Shown here in pieces: positions 8,677-14,293 of a DNA stretch of 64,000 nt; position 1 is the first letter of the stretch; every line of letters begins with the position of its first letter. A model generated the notes under the pieces. That model saw nothing but the letters and a program-made list of their open reading frames with translations. It did no database searches and was not told where the DNA came from. Both the position numbers and the translations under genes were made by a program. The DNA is from J029 sp964482495 (GTDB lineage: Bacteria; Planctomycetota; UBA1135): the NCBI GenBank assembly GCA_964482495.1, contig CAYZXS010000012.1, forward strand, positions 1 to 64,000, in the 5' to 3' direction.

Positions 8677-9450
8677 ATGCCGATTCCGCTCCAAGATGGC
8701 TGGCTCTACGGGCCGATCGATTCGCGCCGCTACGGCCGCAGCCTCGGCGTGAACCCGCTGCCGCTCGACCGCAAGCTGTGCTCGCTGGACTGCTTGTACT
8801 GCCAGTACGGCTTCACCCGGGCGCAGGACGCGGCGGGGCGGGCGGAGGTCCCGTCGGTAGAGGACCTGAGCGCGGCCTTCGAGCGCGAGTTCGCGCGGCT
8901 GGCCGCGGCCGACGACCTGCCGGACCGGATCACCGTGGCCGGGAACGGCGAGCCGACTCTGCACCCCGACTTCCTGGAGCTGTCACGGGCGCTGGCGGCG
9001 GCGCGGGACCGGCATTTCCCGGGGGCGACCATCGGCATCCTGTGCAACTCGATGCACCTGAACCGCCCGGACGTGGTGACGGCGCTGAACGAGTGCTACG
9101 ACGAGCCGGCGATGAAGATGGAGTGGGGCTCGCCGGCGGGATTCGCGGCCATGAATCAGGTCGCGGCCAAGGGCTACGACCGGGCGCTGGCGGGCCTGGA
9201 GCGCATCGACAGCTTCGTGGTCCAGGCGCTGTTCATGCGTAGCCCCGACGCCAACAACGCCTCTCCGGCGGAGATCGAGGGCTGGCTGGGAAATCTGGAG
9301 CGCCTGCGGGACCGGATCCGCTGGGTCGAGCTCTACTCCCTGGACCGCCCGCCCGCCGAGGCCGCCCGCGCCGAGCGCCTCAGCCCCGAGGAGCTCCGAG
9401 CCATCGCCGCCCAGGTCGAAGCGCGAGGCCTAGAAGTCCGCTCCTATTAG
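8677..9450 (+). CDS. TYW1-like (COG0731) radical SAM protein
   Basis: A 257-residue radical SAM enzyme. The N-terminus YGPIDSRRYGRSLGVNPLP followed by the cluster motif CSLDCLYC (CxxxCxxC) is the signature of the COG0731 group, named after wyosine synthesis proteins but found in many bacteria with unknown substrates. GNGEPTLHP is the SAM-contacting GGEP-like motif. No flavodoxin domain is present, so it is not a full TYW1. The ATG at 8677 starts just before the conserved N-terminus. The TAG stop touches the first base of a palindromic repeat. No obvious substrate peptide is adjacent. Confidence 0.85.
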   Translation: MPIPLQDGWLYGPIDSRRYGRSLGVNPLPLDRKLCSLDCLYCQYGFTRAQDAAGRAEVPSVEDLSAAFEREFARLAAADDLPDRITVAGNGEPTLHPDFLELSRALAAARDRHFPGATIGILCNSMHLNRPDVVTALNECYDEPAMKMEWGSPAGFAAMNQVAAKGYDRALAGLERIDSFVVQALFMRSPDANNASPAEIEGWLGNLERLRDRIRWVELYSLDRPPAEAARAERLSPEELRAIAAQVEARGLEVRSY

Positions 9451-9489
9451 GGGTCAGACATCGATTGTTAGTCGAGGTCGGACATCGAG
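9450..9489. repeat. Partial copy of 61-bp palindromic repeat
   Basis: The copy begins at the G of the radical SAM stop codon with GGGGTCAGACATCGATTG, then TTAGTC and GAGGTCGGACATCGAG. It contains the left arm and centre of the complete copy at 10213-10273 but lacks the right arm. With the complete copy it brackets the hsp20 gene. Confidence 0.85.
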
Positions 9490-9616
9490 TTCGGCCGGTG
9501 GCGAAGAGCGCCAATTGGCAGGATTCTGCCGTTTTGGCGGGGAAGCCGCGGCCTCACCGGCCCCTAGATAACTCTCTAAACCACTTATATTTATGATGTT
9601 ACGATTTTTCTCTCCG

Positions 9617-9633
9617 CTGGCACGCGGGTTGCT
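9617..9633 (+). promoter_or_regulatory. Sigma-54 promoter of hsp20
   Basis: CTGGCACGCGGGTTGCT matches the sigma-54 (RpoN) consensus YTGGCACGNNNNTTGCW. The invariant GG (9619-9620) and GC (9631-9632) are separated by exactly 10 bases. Transcription should start near 9644, giving a leader of about 20 bases before the ATG at 9666. An AT-rich stretch lies upstream at about 9567-9612. A sigma-54 promoter implies an AAA+ activator acting from an upstream site, which I cannot identify. Confidence 0.85.
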
Positions 9634-9665
9634 CATTATCGGACGTTCGCCAACCACACCACACC

Positions 9666-10139
9666 ATGAGAAACCGAAACACCCTGACCCGCACCTGCCA
9701 CCCCGTCCGCGTCGCCCGCCGGGCCCGCCCCTCCACCTGGGACGACCTGTTCGACGCCTTCTTCCACGCCCCGCTGCTCGGCGGCAACCCGCACCGCTCC
9801 ACCAGCGGCGCGCTCTCGCCCCGCATGGACCTGACCGAGTCCGAGAAGGAGTTCACGCTCACGGTCGAGCTGCCCGGCATGACCAAGGACCAGCTCGAGC
9901 TCGAGCTGCGCGAGGATGCCCTGGTCCTGCGCGGGGAGAAGAAGCCCGAGTCGGAGGCGGACGACGAGACCGTCCTCCACACCGAGCGCCGCTGGGGCCG
10001 CTTCGAGAGGACCCTGCGCCTGCCCAGCGAGATCGACGCCGACGCCGCCCAGGCCAGCTTCCGCAACGGCGTGCTCTTCGTGCGACTGCCGAAGGCTGCG
10101 CCCGGCGACGGCCCGCGCAAGATCGAAGTGGGCGATTGA
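9666..10139 (+). CDS. Hsp20 / alpha-crystallin small heat shock protein
   Basis: A 157-residue small heat shock protein, an ATP-independent holdase. An Arg-rich N-terminal arm is followed by the alpha-crystallin domain (about residues 50-145), with ELPGMTKDQLELELRE, LRGEK, and the closing AxxFRNGVLFVRLPK signature. The C-terminal IxI-type tail is only weakly present (KIEV). The ATG is 33 bases after a near-consensus sigma-54 promoter, so it is probably induced through RpoN and an activator rather than through sigma-32 or HrcA; no CIRCE element is seen. A long hairpin follows the gene. Confidence 0.93.
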   Translation: MRNRNTLTRTCHPVRVARRARPSTWDDLFDAFFHAPLLGGNPHRSTSGALSPRMDLTESEKEFTLTVELPGMTKDQLELELREDALVLRGEKKPESEADDETVLHTERRWGRFERTLRLPSEIDADAAQASFRNGVLFVRLPKAAPGDGPRKIEVGD

Positions 10140-10172
10140 TTCGCCCTGAGAGGACAAGGGGATTATTTCTTA

Positions 10173-10206
10173 GGGCCGGGGCGATCCGGGGGGGTCGCCC
10201 TGGCCC
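10173..10206 (+). terminator. Hairpin after hsp20
   Basis: A 12-bp stem (GGGCCGGGGCGA with TCGCCCTGGCCC, one G-U pair) and a 10-base loop lie 33 bases after the hsp20 stop. There is no T-run after it, so termination is likely but not assured. Confidence 0.5.
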
Positions 10207-10212
10207 GCTTAT

Positions 10213-10273
10213 GGGGTCAGACATCGATTGATATTCGAGGTCGGACATCGAATATCAATCGATGTCTGACCCC
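10213..10273. repeat. Complete 61-bp palindromic repeat
   Basis: Two perfectly complementary 24-base arms (GGGGTCAGACATCGATTG plus ATATTC, and the complement) flank a 13-base centre GAGGTCGGACATC. The centre repeats part of the arm in direct orientation. The right arm lies inside the thioesterase gene and provides its last codons (GSDID) and TGA stop. It is the most complete of four copies in the window. Confidence 0.95.
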
Positions 10274-10647
10274 TTAACGGGCACCGGATTCCGGTTCTCG
10301 TCCACGGCCACGTAGACCACCGTGGCCTCGGTCACCTGGATCTCCTGGCTCGGGTCCTGGCGCCGCTGGGCCACCACATCAACGTCCACGGTCACCGAGG
10401 TCCGGCCGACCTTCTCCACCCGGGTGTAGAAGCTGACCAGGTCGCCGACGAAGACCGGCTCGTGGAACACGATCTGGTCCATGGCGACGGTCACCCAGCG
10501 ATGCCCCGGGTTCAGCCGCTGGGGCTCGACCACCGCCGCTAAGTCGATATAGGACAGGATGATGCCGCCGAAGATCGTGCCCGCGGCGTTGGTGTCCTTG
10601 GGCATCAGGATGGTGCGGATCGCCGGCTCCCGTCGGTCGCTGCTCAT
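10255..10647 (-). CDS. YciA-like acyl-CoA thioesterase (hotdog fold)
   Basis: A 130-residue cytoplasmic hotdog-fold thioesterase. MPKDTNAAGTIFGG and the following ILSYIDLAAVVE match the active-site helix region of YciA-type acyl-CoA thioesterases, which usually read DTNxxGxIFGGxxLSxxD. FHEPVFVGDLVSFYTRVEKVGRTS is the expected second half. The ATG at 10647 fits the family N-terminus. The protein ends VPVKGSDID-stop, and GSDID plus the stop come from the palindromic repeat. A CAGAAT hexamer lies 6 bases upstream. Confidence 0.9.
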   Translation of the reverse strand: MSSDRREPAIRTILMPKDTNAAGTIFGGIILSYIDLAAVVEPQRLNPGHRWVTVAMDQIVFHEPVFVGDLVSFYTRVEKVGRTSVTVDVDVVAQRRQDPSQEIQVTEATVVYVAVDENRNPVPVKGSDID

Positions 10648-10653
10648 GCCCGC

Positions 10654-10659
10654 ATTCTG
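10654..10659 (-). promoter_or_regulatory. -10-like CAGAAT, leaderless context
   Basis: CAGAAT is a one-base variant of TAGAAT and lies 6 bases before the thioesterase start codon. Confidence 0.3.
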
Positions 10660-10730
10660 ACGCCGCCGCGCCATCCGCACACCCGTGTGCGGGAATGCAA
10701 CAACTCGCCCACGCAGATTCCCTCCTCGAC

Positions 10731-10747
10731 TTGGCACACCCTTTGCA
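10731..10747 (+). promoter_or_regulatory. Sigma-54 promoter without a downstream protein gene
   Basis: TTGGCACACCCTTTGCA fits the sigma-54 consensus, with GG (10733-10734) and GC (10745-10746) exactly 10 bases apart. The nearest genes on both sides run on the minus strand. Its predicted start near 10758 leads within about 80 bases to an intrinsic terminator. Confidence 0.75.
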
Positions 10748-10757
10748 CCTGTTCCCT

Positions 10758-10874
10758 CGTTCCAAATCTCGCTCGGAGAGGCGGGGCGGCCGTGGGGGCA
10801 GCCTCGCCGATCCTGCTCGCGAATAAGAACAGGGGGTGGCCCGGTCGACAAATCCGTTGACCGGGCCGTTTTTT
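10758..10874 (+). ncRNA. Candidate sigma-54-dependent small RNA
   Basis: About 117 bases lie between the predicted sigma-54 start and the end of the terminator. An internal hairpin pairs GGCGGGGC (10780-10787) with GCCTCGCC (10801-10808), and a purine-rich unpaired stretch (AATAAGAACAGGGGG) precedes the terminator stem. A 22-codon GTG-started frame at 10792-10860 exists but has no good ribosome site and its stop lies in the terminator stem. The RNA is inferred from promoter plus terminator only. Confidence 0.55.
10838..10874 (+). terminator. Intrinsic terminator on the plus strand
   Basis: GGCCCGGTC pairs with GACCGGGCC across a 12-base loop that can add further pairs, followed by G and six T. 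The T-run is on the plus strand, whereas both flanking protein genes run minus. The stop codon of the alpha/beta hydrolase lies in the T-run, so the stem might also serve that gene, but no U-run would follow on that strand. Confidence 0.85.
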
Positions 10875-11535
10875 ATCCCGCCCAGCCGCCGGCCCCGAGC
10901 CAGCGGTCCAGCGCCCGCGCCGTGAAGCCCCGCACCTCGTGCAGCGCCCCCGGGAAGAAGTGGGTGACGCCCTCGAGCACCCGGACCGGCGCCCCGTGCC
11001 GCTCCGCCTCCCCCATCCGGTCGAGGTCGACGAAGTCGTCCTGGTCCCCGGTCAGGAACTCCGCCCGCGCCGGCCACCGCTCCAGTTCAGGCCAGGAGTA
11101 GTAGTGGGTCGGGAACGCCACGGCGAGGTATCCGGCCACCCGCTCCCCCAGCCGCCCTGCCAGCTCCAGCCCGACGCGCGACCCGAAGCTGAACCCCCAC
11201 ACGAACACCGGCAGCCCCGGCCCCTGCTCCTCCAGCCACTCAAACGCCGCCCGGGCGTCCTCGATCTCCCCCACGCCCTGGTCGTAGGCGCCGTCGGACC
11301 GCCCCACCCCGCGGAAGTCCACTCGCAGCGCCGCGCAGCCTGCCTCTAGCGACCCCAGCGCCCCGTGGCGAACGACGTTGTTGTTGCGCGTGCCGCCGTG
11401 CTCGGGATGCGGATGAAGGTGCAGCACCAAACCGCGCGCATTCCCGCCCGGCCGCTCGAAGGTGGCGTGCAGACGGCCGACGGGCCCGTCGAAGAACAGG
11501 CGCTCGGGCGGCGGGGTGTCGAGGTCGCGGGGCAT
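10873..11535 (-). CDS. Alpha/beta hydrolase (COG2945-like)
   Basis: A 220-residue alpha/beta-fold hydrolase of the short COG2945 type. It has LHLHPHPEHGGTRNNNVV near residue 40, VDFRGVGRSDG, the nucleophile elbow GFSFGS near 114, an acidic residue in TGDQDDFVD, and the catalytic His in GVTHFF. No signal peptide, so cytoplasmic. The substrate is unknown. The TAA stop overlaps the T-run of the opposite-strand terminator. The start is the ATG that begins MPRDLD; no clear promoter is seen. Confidence 0.85.
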   Translation of the reverse strand: MPRDLDTPPPERLFFDGPVGRLHATFERPGGNARGLVLHLHPHPEHGGTRNNNVVRHGALGSLEAGCAALRVDFRGVGRSDGAYDQGVGEIEDARAAFEWLEEQGPGLPVFVWGFSFGSRVGLELAGRLGERVAGYLAVAFPTHYYSWPELERWPARAEFLTGDQDDFVDLDRMGEAERHGAPVRVLEGVTHFFPGALHEVRGFTARALDRWLGAGGWAG

Positions 11536-11600
11536 CGGCGGGCCGTTGCGCCAAGCCGGGTTGGAGCCGGACGGCGGCGCGCTGGTAGTTTCGCCTCGCG

Positions 11601-12080
11601 GTGCCCCTCCTCGCCACGTTGCTGACCGACCTTCCCCTCCCGGATGAGGCCGCCTTCCGCGGTGTCCTGCTCGACTGCAGCCACACCGCCCTGGCTGGCT
11701 CGATCCTCCAGGACGGCATGACCGCCCACCACGCCTACGGCGACGCCCAGACCGACCGCGACGCCCGCGAGGTCCGCGTCGTCTGCCGCAAGGCCAACAC
11801 CGCCCACCGCGCGGCGCTGGTGGAGCTCGAGAAGGTCGGCTTCCGCCCGGCCACTGCGGTCGAGTTCCACACCGCCGGCGACCACGAGTCGAACGAGGAC
11901 GCCTGGTCGCTCGCCGAGGTCTACGCCGAGCAGCTCAAGGGCTGGCTGGTGACCGCCTACGTCGACTTCGAGACCGCCGCCGAGCGCATCGGCAGCGAGG
12001 AGGGGCTGATCCACGCGCCGGTCGGCGGCAAGCACAAGGGCGTCTTGATCGCGGCGAATGTGCTGCGGTTGCTGGCGTAA
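11601..12080 (+). CDS. Hypothetical protein
   Basis: A 159-residue protein that I do not recognise. It begins at GTG, 9 bases after a TAGTTT hexamer. Visible features are a mixed alpha/beta pattern, a central stretch REVRVVCRKANTAHRAAL that could be a helix after a strand, and several His residues (HTALAG, TAHHAYGD). No signal peptide or membrane helix. Divergent from the alpha/beta hydrolase with 65 bases between them. Confidence 0.65.
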   Translation: MPLLATLLTDLPLPDEAAFRGVLLDCSHTALAGSILQDGMTAHHAYGDAQTDRDAREVRVVCRKANTAHRAALVELEKVGFRPATAVEFHTAGDHESNEDAWSLAEVYAEQLKGWLVTAYVDFETAAERIGSEEGLIHAPVGGKHKGVLIAANVLRLLA

Positions 12081-12173
12081 TGAGGTTCTCGGATCCTTCA
12101 ATGAATTCTCACCGGTGACGGCTTGCCCAGATAACGTCGCCTACCGTGTTTTCCTTTCCGACTCCTTCTCTGC

Positions 12174-12821
12174 ATGTCCTGCCTCATTCAAGAACCCCGC
12201 CTCTCTGAAGCCGACCTCGTCGGCATCAGCGACATCATCGACTTGGGCCTCGGCACCAGCACGGCCATCGGGCTTGCCTGGATCGGACTGATCGCGCTCG
12301 GAACCGTCGCCGGCCCGGCGACGGTATTTGGCAGCAAGCTGAGCTGGCCGCCCAAAGCCCTCCACATGCTCCTTATTCTCGGAGTCGCGGGATTGGCCTT
12401 CAGCAGCTGGCGTGACGGCCTGCCGCCAGCCGTGCCCGCTGACCTCAGTAATGCAGAGCCTCGTGATTACGCCGAAGGCTTGCAGCGAGGCATGGTCGTG
12501 CTCAGCCAGTGGGTCTTCCTGGTCAGCGCGAGCGCCTTCGCCCTCGCCTTCCGCGCGGTCCGACTACGTGAGTGGTGGCGACTGGCTGGCTACCTGCTCA
12601 TGCTCTCGCCCCAGCTTGTCTTCGCGCTCTACAGCGGCGGCCAGCTTGAAGATGGGTGGCAAGCCGGACAAGTCGAGGAGGTAGGGGCCTTCCTCCACCT
12701 TTTCTTCCACAATCAGTACCTCTACACCAGCCTCACCCTCGCCGCCTCTTTCCTGCTGTTCCTGGTCCTCGACCAGGTGCAGCGGCGTCAGAGATCGTCG
12801 AACGAGCCTGACACCGACTGA
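12174..12821 (+). CDS. Multi-pass membrane protein, hypothetical
   Basis: A 215-residue integral membrane protein with about five helices (roughly residues 28-50, 62-80, 108-128, 135-155 and 182-204). It carries no motif I can assign. Its last 34 bases overlap the 3' end of the convergent pseudouridine synthase gene. It follows the 11601 gene after 93 bases in which I see no terminator or promoter of note. Confidence 0.7.
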   Translation: MSCLIQEPRLSEADLVGISDIIDLGLGTSTAIGLAWIGLIALGTVAGPATVFGSKLSWPPKALHMLLILGVAGLAFSSWRDGLPPAVPADLSNAEPRDYAEGLQRGMVVLSQWVFLVSASAFALAFRAVRLREWWRLAGYLLMLSPQLVFALYSGGQLEDGWQAGQVEEVGAFLHLFFHNQYLYTSLTLAASFLLFLVLDQVQRRQRSSNEPDTD

Positions 12822-13852
12822 ATGTCCCCCCACAACGGCGCCTCGACCACCAACTGCCGCCCCGTCATCGGATGCTCCACCTCGAGCTTCCAAGCGTGCA
12901 AGGCCTGCCGCTCCAACACCAGCAGCTCGCGGTCGGCGTCGGTCAGCTCGCCCTGCACGGCGCGGATGAAGACCTCTTCGCCGCCCTGGTAGAGCTTGTC
13001 ACCCAGGATGGGATGACCGATCGCCGCCAGGTGGACGCGCAGCTGGTGCTGCCGCCCCGTCTTGGGCCTTAGCTCGACCAGGGTGCGGCCGGGAATCCGC
13101 TTCGCCACCCGCCACTCGGTCAGCGACGGTTGGCCGCCGTCGTCGTGGCGCACGGCCATCTTCAGCCGCACCTGCGCCGTCAGCGCCCGGCCCAGCGGCA
13201 GGTCGATCACCCCCTCTTCCTCGGCCAGCTCCCCGACCACCAGCGCCAGATAGGTCTTCTGCACCGTGCGCGCCTCGAACTGGCGCCCGATGCGCGTGCG
13301 CGCCAGCTGGTCCTTGGCCGCCAGCACCACCCCGCTGGTCTCGCGGTCCAATCGGTGGCACAGCGTCGGCACCTCCTCCGTCTCGCCGTGGACCGCGCGG
13401 TGCCGCTCGTGGATCAGGTGGATCAGCGAACCGGTCAGGTGCCCCTTCGACGGGTGCACCGAGATCCCCGGCGGCTTGCTCACCGCCACCACCGAGTCGT
13501 CTTCATAGACGACCTCCAAGCCGTCGTGCTCGACCACCGGCCGCGGCCCGTCCTCGGCCGCCTGAGGCGCCGGCGTCCGCAGCACCACCTCCTGCCCCCA
13601 GCGCAGCTTGAGCCCCAGCTTCATCGCCGCGATCGGCGCTTGCTGCGGGTCCTTGCCGGGCCGGACCTCGACCCAATCCTGCTGGATGAACTTGCGCACG
13701 CCCTCGCGCGAATGCCAGCTGACCCGCGCCGCCAGGAAGACGTCCAGCCGCTGGCCGTGGTCGGGCTCGCCGACCTCATAGACCTGCTCGACGTAGGGCA
13801 GGCTCAGGTCGCGCTGGCCGCGGCGCTTCTTGCGGTCGGGGCGGCGGGGCAT
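12788..13852 (-). CDS. RluA-family pseudouridine synthase
   Basis: A 354-residue RNA pseudouridine synthase of the RluA/RluC/RluD group. An S4-like RNA-binding segment (QRLDVFLAARV...KFIQQDWVEV) covers about residues 33-100, and the catalytic domain has HRLDRETSGVVLAAK with the active-site Asp near residue 170 and GRQHQLRVHLAAIGHPILGD near 268. The target rRNA or tRNA position cannot be told from sequence. Overlaps the convergent membrane protein gene by 34 bases. Confidence 0.92.
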   Translation of the reverse strand: MPRRPDRKKRRGQRDLSLPYVEQVYEVGEPDHGQRLDVFLAARVSWHSREGVRKFIQQDWVEVRPGKDPQQAPIAAMKLGLKLRWGQEVVLRTPAPQAAEDGPRPVVEHDGLEVVYEDDSVVAVSKPPGISVHPSKGHLTGSLIHLIHERHRAVHGETEEVPTLCHRLDRETSGVVLAAKDQLARTRIGRQFEARTVQKTYLALVVGELAEEEGVIDLPLGRALTAQVRLKMAVRHDDGGQPSLTEWRVAKRIPGRTLVELRPKTGRQHQLRVHLAAIGHPILGDKLYQGGEEVFIRAVQGELTDADRELLVLERQALHAWKLEVEHPMTGRQLVVEAPLWGDIQSVSGSFDDL

Positions 13853-13877
13853 GGGCAGGGCGCGCGGGGCCGCTAGA

Positions 13878-13913
13878 AAGGAAACGGGCCCCGGCGCGGC
13901 TGCGCCGAGGCCC
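13878..13913 (-). terminator. Intrinsic terminator of rpsU
   Basis: On the minus strand GGGCCTCGGCGC pairs with GCGCCGGGGCCC (one U-G pair) over a 4-base loop, followed by GTTTCCTTT. It lies 21 bases after the rpsU stop. Confidence 0.8.
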
Positions 13914-13934
13914 GGGCGGAACCCACAACCTCTC

Positions 13935-14141
13935 CTAGAAGCGGGCGTGACGGCGCATGCGCTCCGCCTTGCGGATCACGCGGATCCGCTCGAGCTTGGC
14001 CTTGCGACGGGTCGTCGTCGGCTTCTCGAAGAAGGACTTGGCCTTGGCGGCCTTGAAGATGCCGCTGTAGTTGCATTGACGCTTGAAGCGCCGGATGGCC
14101 GCTTCGAGCGACTCGTTCGGTCGGATTTGGACTTTCACCAC
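13935..14141 (-). CDS. rpsU: 30S ribosomal protein S21
   Basis: A 68-residue S21, a small-subunit ribosomal protein involved in translation initiation. It starts VKVQIRPNESLEAAIRRFKRQC and continues with the typical KAKSFFEKPTTTRRKAKLERIR and a basic C-terminus (RKAERMRRHARF). It starts at GTG and is followed by an intrinsic terminator, so it is probably a single-gene transcript. Divergent from recD2, with a predicted promoter at 14213-14241. Confidence 0.96.
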   Translation of the reverse strand: MVKVQIRPNESLEAAIRRFKRQCNYSGIFKAAKAKSFFEKPTTTRRKAKLERIRVIRKAERMRRHARF

Positions 14142-14212
14142 GAGCTAAGATTGGGGTTCCGCTGCTCTTGCGCCCATTCCCGATCTCGGGTCCGGTCCGC
14201 AAAGGGCCGAAT

Positions 14213-14241
14213 AGTCTAGCCTTTGTCCCCGGATCCGTCCA
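14213..14241 (-). promoter_or_regulatory. Predicted sigma-70 promoter of rpsU
   Basis: TGGACG, 17 bases, then TAGACT on the minus strand, giving a leader of about 65 bases. The overlapping plus-strand TAGTCT could serve recD2. Confidence 0.5.
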
Positions 14242-14293
14242 CCCGGCCCCGCCTCCTTCCCGGAGCCGGCGCTCCGGGCCGCCCGACCACCTC

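Noticed and set aside
9454..9657. A 67-codon minus-strand frame upstream of hsp20
   Set aside because: It overlaps the repeat and the sigma-54 promoter, has no ribosome site, and resembles no protein.
10792..10860. A 22-codon GTG-started frame in the candidate RNA
   Set aside because: It has no well-placed ribosome site, no recognisable product, and its stop is inside the terminator stem.
13353..13368. A sigma-54-like TGGCAC...GGCA string in the pseudouridine synthase gene
   Set aside because: It is inside coding sequence on the opposite strand, and the -12 half (TCGGCA) lacks the TTTGC core.
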